Source: Dermanyssus gallinae
Lineage: Eukaryota; Arthropoda; Arachnida; Mesostigmata; Dermanyssidae
DNA length: 64,000 nucleotides
Assembly (NCBI GenBank): GCA_003439945.1
Contig: QVRM01005405.1
Span: 5,001 to 69,000, forward strand
Direction of reading: 5' to 3'
Within the stretch, counting starts at the first letter, position 1; each line of letters starts with the position of its first letter. Below the pieces are notes generated by a model that worked only from the letters and a program-made list of their open reading frames with translations, was not told where the DNA came from and did no database searches. The translations under genes were made by a program, and so were the position numbers. Of this stretch, positions 13,001-26,303 are shown in pieces.

Positions 13001-13364
13001 ATGAAACGCTTCTTTTACAGTGTTCAGGCTAGGTGTCTTGATTATTGGTTGTTGTTGCTGTTGATGTTGTCTGTTGTTGTAAAAACAGTTTCTGCAGACG
13101 ATACTGCGACAATACAGTCATTGACGACCTGGGGCAGAATATCAAGCAGTACATCAGATAACAGCAAGTCAAAAGAACAATTAAACAGCAGAACAGGAAT
13201 AACTTTTCTAAGCTAAGAACGACGGTCGTAGAGATAACGAGATAAATGCAAAACAAGGTGGACTAGAACTAAAAGCAAGTTTAAAGAGGAGGTTGCTTTT
13301 AATGCTAGAGTATCTTCCGTCCTACACAGTCTTGGAATAGCAGCGTGAGGCATCTCGTAACTGC

Positions 13365-13578
13365 AGCGAGAGCTGGGTATGCTGAAATATCTAGGGTTTC
13401 CGCAAAAGTCTTTGTCGCAGCACGGCCATTGACTTTTAGCGGTATATGGTGTATGATCTATTCCCAAAAATCCTATCGCCCAAAGAAAATTCGATCAACA
13501 TTACGAATCGAACCGGCGACACCCTGGTAGATGGCAACTGTGACTTGCGCATTGGCCCCCTAGACCATACCGGCAGGG
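13365..13578 (-). mobile_element. tRNA-derived SINE, family 2, copy A
   Basis: In sense orientation, GGTATGGTCTAGGGGGCC resembles tRNA box A and GCCGGTTCGATTCG resembles box B, about 55 nt later. The body ends in CCGCTAAAAGTCAATGGCCG, TGCTGCGACAAAGACTT and AACCCTAGATATTTC. The same order and close matches occur in the copy at 30475..30706. The tail differs entirely from family 1. Outer boundaries are approximate. Confidence 0.65.
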
Positions 13579-14011
13579 CTGAGGTCAATAGAGGTTAACG
13601 AAATCGGAAAGCCGCTAAGGGAAAACAAACAAATAAAACCTCCTAAAAGGAAGCCTAGTCATTCGTGAGACAGAGAAGACGGCCAAATAACAGCTGTAGG
13701 AGCTACCAGGCCAGACACGAGCCACGAGGGCCAGCCTTAGGCAGCCAATGGCCTTCACCCTCCCAGTGGCCAAGTGCAAGAGCGGTTTGTTTTTCGCTTA
13801 ATCAGCTCGTTCGTTGTGCTGCACGCTGTATCCTGATATTAGTCGGGATTGAGATGTTTTACTGTCATGTGGTGTAGGAATGCTAGACGTCAATTTGTGG
13901 CAACGGAAAACCGGCAATACCGTGGCGGCGGGGGCGGCAACAGTGGCTGATACAAACGTACGCCATGCGTGCAACAAAAAAGGCGCGAAAGAAGAAAATA
14001 GAGGATGAAAT

Positions 14012-14016
<5 letters not shown>

Positions 14017-14059
<43 letters not shown>
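14017..14059. repeat. (TA)n array
   Basis: 43 bp of uninterrupted TA. Confidence 0.95.
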
Positions 14060-14061
<2 letters not shown>

Positions 14062-14481
14062 AGAGAAAGGCAAAGTGAACGCAAGGAACGCTCAAACGAA
14101 ACAAGAACATAATGACCCAAGAAGCAAGGATGCAGCACGAGATGGATTGGTCTGAGCCGACGTAGCCGAACAAAATCGAGACAAATATGCTGCTATCCAG
14201 GCCAGGTGGCACCTTGTCTTGAAGGTGGCGTACTTCACCACTCCGGCAAGACAAATGAGACAGACCAGTTGTGGCTACAGCTAACGTATCACCTTCCATG
14301 CATGACGGTCTTGGGACGTACCAGTTATAGTAGTAATAGTAGTAGTAGCCGTAATAGTAATAGTACAAGTTGAGCCAATGCTGTTGCCAGTCTTAAGCAT
14401 GGTATCGTTTAATTTAGTTAGTGTTGTTGTCATTGTTGTCACATATCGATGTCGGCGAATATTGCTGTCGGGGCAGCAGAG

Positions 14482-14612
14482 GTAAAGTTTTCGGGCTGAC
14501 CCTCAGCCAAGATTGGACGTCCACGGGTCTGTTTTTCACATTGCTTCACAGACGGACTTCCATAAATACAAATGTGCAGCGGTGGGGCTCGAACCCGCGC
14601 ACCTATGTGTCT
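14482..14612 (-). mobile_element. tRNA-derived SINE, family 1, copy 2 (5'-truncated)
   Basis: It shares the tail and box B of copy 1 (GGGTTCGAGCCCC, CACATTTGTATTTATGG, AATCTTGGCTGAGGGTCAGC). It stops at AGACACATAGGTGCGCGGG, so the box A head is missing. It is highly similar to copy 1 over about 130 bp, so it is a recent relative. Confidence 0.85.
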
Positions 14613-15329
14613 AATAAGTGTATAAATAGCAGCAACACCACCAGTATCCGACGAAGTAACCGATTCAGTTGGCACAGCTCTGCACAGAGCTTCAACATAA
14701 CAAACGACACGTTTGAAGTGGTAATTTCTACGCAACGACCCCCAACAGGCGAAAGAACACACTGGCGGAATGGGTGGCGGATGCGTCGATCCGCCGTTCA
14801 ATTTTCGTCGGCAGTACGATAGAGAAAAGAAAATATATCGAGAGACAGATAGATTGTTCGAGAGAAAAACAGAACAGAAAGATAGAGATTGCAAGGTGGG
14901 TTACGAGAAAGCGTGAGTTAGGGCGCTACGGTAGCCCTAGCTAATCAGCTAATCCTATCCTAGGCCGCCTAATTACCCATTGTTCGTTCGTTGGTCCGCT
15001 GCACTGTGCGATGCGTCTCGATGGCTAACGGCAAACTCGGTCCACGACCACACTAGTGTCTTGCCGGCGCCGGCTCACTGCGACCTCAGACCCGTCTCCG
15101 GCAGCCTGTGCATTCTGTGCGCCAAGCAGTATATTCCGAATTTTGCACGCCTCGATATAATCTCTCGGCGGGCAAGCGGTCGCCGCCGCAGCGCTCACGA
15201 TACGATTCGTTTGCGTATTGCGTGTTTTTTCCGCGTGTACGCACTCTGCCTTGCGCCCTAGACTTTTTCCGCAGCACTAACAGCCAGAGGTGGAGTAATA
15301 TATATAACTTGCATAGCATTCGAGGGTGC

Positions 15330-15361
<32 letters not shown>

Positions 15362-17521
15362 GCAAGTGTGTGTATTCAGAGTAAAACGGAGCAAAAAAGA
15401 AATTACGTGCTTAGAGTGCGATACTTCTCCGTAGGCGGAACCAAATCGATCACCACCGATTCTTCCTGCTTATTTCGTCCCTCTCCGGTTGAAACAGCTT
15501 GGTATTTACTGTTGTTGAGGGTGCGCCTATTAGGCACACGCCTCAATAGAGATGCACACCCAAACACACATACTCATTCGTAGGCTCAGAACCAGTCCAC
15601 ACGAATAAACACAGAAACTAGCATCTAAACGTACGCAATTAATAGCGTCGTGTCGTCTGAGGGTCTCTTATCCTCATCAGCATACGAACGGCATTACTGT
15701 GGCAAGAGGACACCACTGTGCGACTGACGTTAACAAGTCAAGCTCTACTCGATGTCCATACGCTCTGATCTGTTCGTTGTCTGGTACAGTCCGGTGGTAA
15801 ATTTCATCGCCATTATTTCTTTCCTATCTTATTGTTGTTGTTGTTGGCTATTGTTCTTGTGTGTTCAGTGGTTTAACGTTGATTTGACCGGCAACTGGTC
15901 TTCAAGTGATCCAAGCAGTGAAGTCCTCTTTTAAGTTGTTGTCGTCGTTGTTGTTGTTGCTGTTGTTATTGTCGTTGTTGCTGCTGTTGCTGTTGTTGTT
16001 GTTCGTGTTGTTGCCAGCTCTGGATAACAATAGACGGCGGCGAAAACAGTAGCAGCCTGACCGTTAACAATCGACCACTGCTAATCATGCAGACGATCAT
16101 AATAAAGAGGGCACTTCTGTTGATCACAATTGCTCTGAACTGCTTCTGCTTTTGCTCCTGTCGCCACTCCTGGTGCTGCTACTGTATCTCGCACAACAGT
16201 ACCACTACTACTAGTATTACTACTACGACGACGACGACGACGGCTGTTTGCTGGCGTTAACAATAAATACTTTTGACGCAGAGATTGATCGCAGCGGCGG
16301 CGGCGGCGACGTAGACCAGACGGTAGCCGACAGTGGTCAGCATGCGGCCGACAGATTCGCAAAGCGAACCGAGAGGTGACGCGATGCCGTCACGCCAATG
16401 AAGGTGGCGGGCATAGCGAGACTCACTCAGAGCGAGGTAGCGAGTCAGTCTGCTGATAATCTCCCACACGAAATGGCCAATGATGGAAAGCCTTCCATTG
16501 ACCGTAACGCCGCAGCCAGATAGATACGCTTAGTGAAGGTAGACACCGGGCGGACAAGACACCAAGCTTGTACATAGCGATCTGCTTGCCGCGTTCTGCC
16601 AATGCAGGGCAAGCAAGTATGGTACGACGAAAAGTCAATACAGTACAAACAGTCGTGGCAGCAGCAGCAGCAACAACCGCCGCAACCACCACAGCAACAG
16701 CGGCAGCAGAATACGAAGAAGATGCAGAAAACCCCCCCAAAAAAAAAAGATGAAAAGAAGAGGCAAAATTACGATGATAATGTGATGACGATGCCATCGA
16801 CTACGGTGGCTATGAGGAAGCAGAAACAGCAGCAGCAGAAGAAGAAGAAGAAGAAGAAAGGAAACGATGACGACGACGACAACAACGATGATGAAGAAGA
16901 AAAGGAAAAATTGTAACAAAAAGAAAAATCAGGCCGGCGGAAAAATTGCGTCGTAGACGTGTGCCGCCTCCTCCACGCGTGCGAGCGATACATGGCGATG
17001 ACGAGATCGTGGGCAGAGATGAAGATGAGAGCCGCGGGTAATGTTTGTTTCTTCTTGTCTGCGCTACCGTCTGTCTGTTGTCTGGGCATTTGACGCCTAC
17101 CGAAGTCCTCTCTGAAGTCGCCTCCGAAGAACCTCTCTCTCTCTGGCTCTATCTCTCCCTCTCTGCCTATTCTGCTATGATCTCTCTTCCCTGCTTCGTG
17201 AAGCGGCCGGAGTCGTCGAGTCGACGAATATTGTCGTGGCTGGCTACTGGGGGCTCATGTGAAGTGCGGGCTGACTGAAGTGTTCATTGGTGCGCCATTG
17301 TACATATGTGTGCAGGTGATGCAGAGAGCTCCTAATCGTGCGTCGTCGTGTATTAGTTCTCGTAGATATGATGATATTAGTCGTAAGCGAGCAGTAATCG
17401 TGCGTAACAATACACCACTAGTGGAACACGGGAAGCAATAGTCGCTGCGGTAGTAACGCGGTAGTAGTAGTAGTAGTGATACCTAGAATAAGAAGAAATA
17501 AATAGGAATACGAAAAAAAAC

Positions 17522-17566
<45 letters not shown>

Positions 17567-17818
17567 AGAAAGAGAGAGAGATGGAGGGAGATATAAAGTG
17601 CGACAATGAGAAGAAACTGTAGGAAAGGAGAAACAATGAGCAACTACGTTGTATCGAGGAGATCGTGGATTGTGTGATCGAGATATGGGCAAGTGTGTAG
17701 AAAGAAGTCCAAGGAAAAAAAATCATTTTCTAATGGTCTAATCGACTTCACATGGCGACAATAATGGCGGCCCGGAGGTCCATCGCACGCGCGCGAGAGA
17801 GAGAGAGCTTGCCGAGAA

Positions 17819-17975
<157 letters not shown>

Positions 17976-18618
17976 TAGCCTTGTCGTCGTCCCCATTTTT
18001 TAGTACCAGCAAGAAACAAGACAAGATGTATCAGTCGACTGTACTATCTTTGATATCACTGTGCTGCGTGCGTGCGAGCGAGCGAGTGCATTGTATGCAT
18101 GTATCTGCGATTGGTCTATCTTTCCTCAATAATAGCAGCTGCAGCAGCAGCAGACGAAGACTGGCCGATGCTCGGAACCACCCAGTGGCTGAATGGATTG
18201 ACGCAAGGATAGACCGGCAACCGCCTCCTACGACGACAATCCTTGACCACAACAACCACGACGACGAAGGGAATCGTGGCGTTCATCGACACGACGCGAC
18301 ACGACCAACGGACGATTGTAGCAGTAGCAACAGCAACAGCAGCGTCGTCCCGCTGACAACAACAACGGGCTGCCGGGCGGCCGGCGGGCAAAAGGAAGAA
18401 CAGTGACTATGCTCACGCCGGCGCCGGCTGCTGTTGATGTCGCTAAATCGAATCAAAATTCGCTCCATTTACGCCCCCGCACATCAACGTCAATGACAAC
18501 GACGACGACGACGACAACATCATCAACCATTAAAGCATAAACAACAACATCAACGACAGCGATAGAGCAAAAACACACAGAAGGAACACAACAAAGGCAT
18601 TCATTCTGTAAGATAGCT

Positions 18619-18627
18619 ATATATATG

Positions 18628-18669
<42 letters not shown>
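18619..18669. repeat. (TA)n array
   Basis: About 50 bp of TA, with GTATTT interruptions at the left end. Confidence 0.95.
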
Positions 18670-18670
<1 letters not shown>

Positions 18671-18730
18671 AATGATATTTGAATGAAAGTCTAACTTTCA
18701 CGCGCTGCGGTTGTAGAAGAAAGGCAAAGG

Positions 18731-18754
18731 TATATATATATATATATATATATG

Positions 18755-18835
<81 letters not shown>

Positions 18836-18849
18836 GTATACATATATAT
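18731..18849. repeat. (TA)n array, about 119 bp
   Basis: Near-continuous TA with ATGTATTTA and AAA interruptions. It is the longest TA array in the window and is followed by a short GA run. Confidence 0.96.
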
Positions 18850-21800
18850 TGAGAGAGAGAGACGTATATGTTTGCGTGTGCATGTGGTGTGCATGCACTG
18901 TTAATGGCAGATGGATTCACACGAGATGCTGAAATGCGACAGACAATGTGCGCATTTCAATTTCCTGCTTCTCGACTGCTAAGTAGCGCTGTCAATAAGA
19001 GAATGTCGTCGACAGCAGTTCCAACAGACGTTCGTTCGCCGCACTTACTGTGGAGACGTGGCATGGCTTTTACACAGGCAGGCAGACAAACGTATAAATA
19101 GATAAATAAATAAATAGATAGATAGATAGGTAGATAAATAGATGAATCGGTAGGCAGGTATACGTGTGATGCAGAGTGATGAAGGTTCGACGCGAGACTG
19201 TCATCGACGGTGATCGTTTTGCCTTTGATGATGACGACTAGAAATTCGCTTTTGCTCCCACCGCCAGAAGCGCGATCGACGGACCGCTGGCTCGCATACA
19301 CGCACTCACGCAAATAAACACAAAGTATTCGTGCTTCAAAATGCACACACACACATAGACTAAATTCTCACTACCCCACTCAATCTGGCATCTAGAAAGC
19401 GCGCACGACGACCATGAGAGAAAAATGAGAAAAATTCGTTCGAGAAAAAAAACGACACAACTAATTGAATCTTTGCTCGCCGCCACGTCAGCAAGATCGA
19501 CCATAGACCAGCCAGACTGCCGCCTTCTCATTGATCTCTCTATTCTGCTGCTGCTGCTGTTGCTTGGAGGGGAAATTCGCTTCAACAGACACAAATTAAT
19601 CATGTCAGAGCTGAAACAAAAGAAATATAACTACCCCCGCACCACCACCACCACCACCAACAACAACCATAACAACAACATCAGCAGCAGCCGCAGCAAT
19701 AGTAACTGACATAGACAACAATAATTCATGTATAAATGAGGAGGAGTATTCGCAAATAACCAATAGCAAATGTAAAAACAATATCACTGGCGGGCTCGAT
19801 GACGACGGCGACGACGAAAGCGGTAGGTAGGAGAAAAGAATCATAGCATTAACAAATAGCATCCATCTTTGGTAAGTGAAAAGTAACAACGACAATGTCT
19901 ACAGTAGCAACAACAGCAACAACATCAGGGTCATCAACAACGATATGGCTAATGAAATGAAATGAACAAATACAATTAGGCTTTTTTTAATTAAAGCAAC
20001 AGAAACAACGAGAGACACGAGCGACAACGAAAACAAAAACAATAGCATTTACAGATAGATGATACCTTTTAAACTGCTTCCTCGGCCAGCACAGCAGCAG
20101 CAGCAGCAAAAGAACAGCAACAACAACAACAACAACAGCAACACGTATGACTAAAATCGGACTGTGGGAGGCTCCCAGGCATAAACAGATATCCCGTCCG
20201 TCTGACCCGCAGCGATCGATTTGAGGAGTGATGCCAGTAAATGTAAAATTAATGAATGCTCCGTCATCAGTGATGCTCAGACCACGACGACATCAGCAGC
20301 AGCAGCAACAACAACAACAACGAGAGCAACAACAACGAGAGCAATAACAACAACGAGAGCAACAACAACAAAAGCAACAACAACAACCGCAACCGCTTGA
20401 TATACTCGTGGTGATGGAGATTGGTTGGACTCGAGCGCCGATGCAGACTGTCGCTGTAACTCCACAGGCCAAAGGACGAAAAGAACGCAATTCTATCTAC
20501 TTAGCTACCTGGTAGCCTACAACAACAATTGGCTACGACAGCAACAAGAACAATAACAACAACAAGGAGAAAAACGATCACAATGTAGCATATGATCACA
20601 CGTTACTTATATATTTTGAGTTCGGGAGAGTGGGTTGAGTGTTATGGCGTTCAGCACCTCAGCACCTCAACGTCTCAATTGAAATTCTCACGACCAGCGG
20701 TCCCCCGAAGCGCTGCCATCCATCCATTCGTTTGCGTCGGACAATTTTGTTTCAATTCGGCTGCGGTTGAGAGACGGAGTGGCAGGAGTGACAGGCTTAG
20801 AGAGAACAGCACACATTGATAGCATACTCATTTTAAATGGCACGTTTCAGCACACGGAGATTTGCGAAGAGTCGCCGCGCCGCACTATTGACGGACTTAG
20901 CAACAGCAGCCACGTCAGGTTTATGTTTGTATTTAATTTTGCTTGCCTTAACTTGTATCAGAAAACGAACCCCCACAAGGTGTCTCGATAACCAGCTCGG
21001 AAATGCGTGGCAAATGGGCTAAGTACTTTGAATGGCCGTACATACGAGTTTATACATGCTTTTATACTGAACTAATGCGGACACAGATCTATATATATAT
21101 ATATACAGATAGTTAGGCATCGTTGCTGCAGCGGTGGTAGCATCGGTGTCATCGTCAATACAACAAGGTATGACAACATGATGATAAGGCAAAGGGCACA
21201 TTTTCATCAAACGAAGCCATAGAGCACGCCATACGGTAACGTTGACTTCAACTCCGATCACAACGACGACGACGACGACAACAACAACAACAGAAACAGA
21301 AACAACAACAACAACAGAAACAACAACAACGACAGAAACAACAACAACAACGACGACGACGATACCATCGCCGATGACAACACCAAGAGCGAGTGAAACT
21401 CGGCAACAACTCGTCAACTCGAACTCGACGAGTCGAATGAGTGAGATGCCGAGTGAGATGACCGAAAAAAGATCAAGCTAGCTGGCGCGAGTGCAATGAC
21501 GAACCGACAAAAAGATGACATGATGTTGATGGCAGTGGCGGGGTTGAAGATGAGGGCTCCGGATGATTATGATAATGATGATGATATGAATGGTAATTCT
21601 GGTGGTGGTGGTGGTGGTGGTGATGGTGGTGAATAGGAAGATATCTCTATATGAAGCTTTATGCGCCAACCCGCAAGCCCCGGCCAAAATGCAGACGAAA
21701 ACGCTGCCTGCCACGACGAATACTGGAATAATGGTGGACGAAATAGAAGTGGTTGGTATGACCCCCCCCGCCGCCGTTGCTGAATTGCCATCCGTCCATG

Positions 21801-23463
21801 CGTTGCTATTCTGTAGCTTCAGCTGCTGCTGCTGCTGTAACTGCCTACTTCTGGGTTCTTTCTGCGATTACAGCTACTGCTACAAGAAAAGTACTTCTGC
21901 AGAAGCAGCAGCAGCATCAACAACGACAACTAAAACCTCATCGCCGTCATAAGCGGCAGCCAGCAGCTGTAGGGAAATGATATGTAGCTGTGGAGAAGGA
22001 AAAATAGCAATAATAATAAGAAGAATAATAAGTTGTAGTAGTGGCAGTAGTAGAAGACGAAGATGAAGAAGAAAGAGAATGATAATAATCGGTCGAAACG
22101 ATGAATGTGTGTGTACGTGTGTGCTCACTGTCTGCTGAGCGTCTACCCTCTAGTGTAGATGGCGTGCGAACGTGCCGGGATTCAATCCACAATTGGAAAT
22201 AGACTGATTGACTGACGGTTTTTGACACGACGTCAATTGGCATCATCGACATGGCAGCGGCGATAATGATGATGATGATGACGGTGACAATGATGATAAT
22301 GGTTGTTGTGATGATGGCAGTGATGATTATGATGATCATGATGGTGATGATGATTATGATGATCGTTCCTTCAATTGTGGCTTCAACTGATAGGCAAGTC
22401 GACCAACCGACGGGATTGACTGCAGGTGCTGTTCTCGTTGGTTGGTGGTGACAGCGGTGCTGGAACCTGATTGATCGTGGTGGTGGTGGTGGTGATGGTG
22501 GCCCACCAGAGCAGCAGGGCAGCAGGAGGTGGATGAAGAAAAGGGGTAAAAGGAAGGGAGCGAGGAAGGAATACGCGCCACGTTGAGGGCTGAACCAATA
22601 GGATGTGCGTCTCGGTGTCGTATCTTTTCGGTACCCCACGTCGCATACCTCTATGAAGCGCTTCCACAACGTTATTTCCCGAGATGCCAGGCCGAGCCGG
22701 CGCGTCGCACCCCCAGCCGCTCGCCAGCCCGCCGCCCATAGCAAAATCACCTACCACTCGGGCCGCTGCCGCTCGCTATGCACACGGCCACCCAGCCGTG
22801 GGGTCATGCGTCGTGCGCCGAACGCCATCTGCAGCAATGCATGCAGATGCATTTTTGTAGAAAGAAGCCGCCGAAGTAACTGAACGAACTGACAAATACT
22901 AACACAGGTTCGCTATTGGTTTCCTTCTATACCAGGTAGGAACACAAAGACACACACACGCACATCTCCCCTTATCAGCATCTACTCTAAGGCAAGCAAG
23001 GAAACGATGGAAACTACCTCCCTCCCCTCCTTACCCCACCTTTTCCCTTAGTTAATCACTCGTCTCAATCATCGAGTTGTGTGGCGATGCCTGCAATGGG
23101 TGAATTACCGGGTCGTATGAACCACCAGTCCATTACCTATTGTCGCTTTCATCATGTTTGGTGGAACGCCCTTTTTCGTCTTTATGTATTTTTGTATTGC
23201 GCATGTGGCAACGGTTAAATTAGGGAGTTATTATATATATATATATTAGGGTGAAAAGAAAGTACCACGAAATCATATAAAGATGCGCAACAATAGGAAT
23301 TTAGAAGTAGTGAAACTGTATTTAAAGAAGAGCACTGATCGATTAGCGAGCCGGACACCAAAAGTGACGACGATTTGCCTCGCCTAGACCTGGCGACGGG
23401 CGCGCCGTCTATCAAGTCTACGTCTAAAACGGCAAACAGTCAAACGCTAGATTTCACGCCGTT

Positions 23464-23502
23464 TCAAGATTTGTCGCGAGAGAGTTTCGCGACAAATCTT
23501 GA
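23464..23502. repeat. Perfect hairpin, 16-bp stem and 7-nt loop
   Basis: TCAAGATTTGTCGCGA and TCGCGACAAATCTTGA are perfect inverted repeats separated by GAGAGTT. The stem is mixed-sequence, not simple-repeat, so chance is unlikely in a 64-kb window. Confidence 0.93.
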
Positions 23503-24947
23503 GCGTCTACGAACTAGAGAGCCAGTGGCCGATATGCCGACCTGTGATGCGGTCGAAGAAGCACGACGCCGCCTGGACGAGGAGACTTCGTCCTTTACCA
23601 CTTTACCACCTTTACCCCCTCCATCGTCACGAACACCATTTGCATTTTCGGTTATTCGTCACCCTCCATTTCTTGTTGCTTCTGTTCCTGCTGCTCATAT
23701 TCCATCTCCCTCCCCCGACTCTTAACGATGCAATGCTAAGAGTGGCTATGGCAAACTGCTGGTTGGTCCCACTCAGCAGTTGGCCAACATTAGATAAAGA
23801 CAAGCTGGACCCTGGTGTCTATACGTCGATGCCACGTGTAGAACAGGGAACTGAGTTCTTGACTAATCAAGAAACAGCTAGTCTTTAGATACTCGGGAAG
23901 GCTCGACCTTGTACGACCTCTATTCGATCTGTATCTCGTCTCCAAACTCCTTGCATGTTTTCCTTCGTTAGTTCTTCGAATACGGCTTGACTTAAACAAC
24001 TACAACAACAACACCTCAACGCCAGCTAAGCGAGTCTATTTGCATGGCTGCAACCATGTTGAACCATGCGTTGAAACTCCGGTCTAACACAACAATCGAG
24101 AACAACACGTCTGACGATCGATTGACGACCATCGGGTGCTGCATTCATGTTGTATTGTCTGTCTCGTTCGTTCGTTCGCCATTTGTTGGTGGTAATGGTT
24201 GTTCAATCGCTGTCCGTGCGGACATCTGAGTTGATGACATGCGGCTTGTTGTTGAAACGTGATCTAGATGGCGGCGGATATGACTAAAAACACTCAACGC
24301 AAAAACAAGACGGACGTAACGATGAAGTGTGCAAACTAGAGCGACAAAAATGTCACTACGTTGCTGCTGCTGCCGCAGGTAGTTGCAGTAGCGAAGACGA
24401 AGCAAATGAAGAGTAGCAACACAGATAAAGACGAGCCACAAGCACGGCAACAACAACAACAACAACAACGACGACAACTACAACAATCTTCTCATCACCA
24501 GCGGCGTCATTATAGACGACAATAACAATAATACCAATAACAACCGAAACAGCGAGAACTGCATTAACAAGAACGCCAGCAGCAGCAGCAATGTCACGAC
24601 GTTCTTCATAATTATGACGACGATGATGCTGAAGCACCGGTACAACGAAATATAAATCTTCTCCGCCACCCAGACGTACAGAGAGCGAGAACGAGAGAGT
24701 TTCGCGACGTCCTCAACGACGAGGCCACCACCACCGCCTCCACCTCCGCTGCCCTTACAGCTGATCTTAATACTGTTGAGTCAATACGCAGAAACGCGTG
24801 GCCCTGTTGAATCAATACGCAGGCGACATGCCCTTTTACCCTACCTCCAGCTCGACCCCTTTAGACCTGCTTGCTAAGTGAACAGGAGAAAAGAGAGAGA
24901 GAAAGAGATAGGGTTTAGATCGACATGTGGGCCGCGTGTTGCCGGCC

Positions 24948-24967
24948 ATCTATATACAGTCTTATAA

Positions 24968-25015
<48 letters not shown>

Positions 25016-25037
25016 ATATATAAGACTGTATATAGAT
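24948..25037. repeat. 90-bp foldback: 19-bp inverted repeats flanking a (TA)n core
   Basis: ATCTATATACAGTCTTATA (24948..24966) is the exact reverse complement of 25019..25037. The interior is about 45 bp of (TA)n, so nearly the whole unit can form a cruciform. Confidence 0.9.
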
Positions 25038-26269
25038 ATATCCACATGCAATGGCAAGCATAACCTCGGCGCCGACCAGCGCAGCCCCCTATCTCCTCTC
25101 TCGTCAACAACAGGGCACTGGCACCCGTTTCTTGGTTAGGACGTTGCTTCTAGGTCATATTCACACGCTTGCCGCACTAGATTCAGCTGTTGGGGTAATG
25201 TCAGTAATATAAGTCATAGCAGACATGATCGAGGACTGCTTGCTCTGGCTGAGCTGTTAAGGTCGTCGTCTTTTTTCTGCATATGCAATGTTGTCCGATT
25301 CGGGTTCCAGCTGGAGCTGCTGCGGCGACGCGCACCATTCAGCCTTCTTCTGCAGGTGGCTATTGTTGTTGTTGTCGTTGTTGTTGTTGTGTGACTGCTG
25401 AAGTCGTTGTTACAGCGGCGTGAAAACCTTTGACGTTGTCATCAGTCACTACCTTTCCTTCGCTCATTACTATTGCTACCACCTACCGTTGCTGCGACGA
25501 CAATAGCCTGTTATTGCTTTTACACTACGGTGTGACTTAGCACGCATTCCTCACTTGACGTTTGATTCGGCTTGCTGGTGTGCCTAGCTCAACTGCTCTG
25601 CCATCTTTTGAGTCTCACCCTTTTTCACTCATGTTATATATGTGTGCGTGTATTTATGTATATATATATATATATATATATTTGTCGGTCCATCAATGCA
25701 CGCATCCATGCACACCAACGAATTCAAACAACTAACCCCTTGTCCGTTGTCGTTCTCTTCTCGTTAAGCGTCTCTTCGTCATCGGGTCAGCTTGACACCA
25801 CCTAACGACCACTCACTTGCCACTACTAGCTGCAATACTGTCTACAACATATTTATGATTGACTTTCAGAACTCAACAGCAACAACAACTTCAACAACAA
25901 CAGCTACAGTCACGGCAGGTAGCGGTAACATTATGTCGAGTCTCTCTCTTTGCTTTACGGGTCGTTAGTCTTGCGTATTGTATTCCTCCAAGTCCCTGAG
26001 CTTATCCGTCTCGAATCCCCCCTATTTCTTTTGCCTGCTTTTGTTGCATTATTTTCGCGCGCGCTCTCTCTCTCTCTCTCAATATTTCCTGCTGTTCCAA
26101 GCCACTGATTTAGCGGCGTAGTGCCCGCTAAATTATCATTAGCAACGTGACTACGGCGGCCGTCGCACCGCTGTCGCCGTTAAGACAACGCTATCAGCAC
26201 GATACTCAAAGGGCACGAGCGCACGTGCCGTCCAGTTACTACGGCAAAAGCAACCACAACAACAATCAT

Positions 26270-26303
<34 letters not shown>

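Larger units (their letters stand above)
7077..13364. other. Intronic stretch, no supported gene
   Basis: The contents are (CTA)n at 7077..7130, a perfect hairpin at 8091..8117, (TA)n at 8467..8494 and CAA/CGA repeats at 8855..8925. CAA-type minisatellites lie at 9490..9835 and 10145..10310, with a hairpin at 10022..10048. GTT/GTC tracts are at 10615..10720 and 11510..11690. (TA)n arrays are at 11318..11345 (running into GA), 12260..12286 and 12974..13001. Nothing gene-like was recognised. Confidence 0.7.

Noticed and set aside
22140..22195. Possible tRNA-like or SINE fragment (CTAGTGTAGATGG ... GGGATTCAATCC)
   Set aside because: The box B match is imperfect and no second copy or tail shared with either SINE family was found.
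21947..22750. 267-codon minus-strand frame
   Set aside because: A large part is IIIIITII-type translation of ATC/ATG repeats plus poly-H/P/S. No recognisable family.
24856..24884. Minus-strand exon-like segment after a very good pyrimidine tract (TTCACTTAG)
   Set aside because: The segment to the next plausible donor (GAG|GTAGGG) is 29 nt, which breaks frame between phase 0 exons, and the donor is weak.
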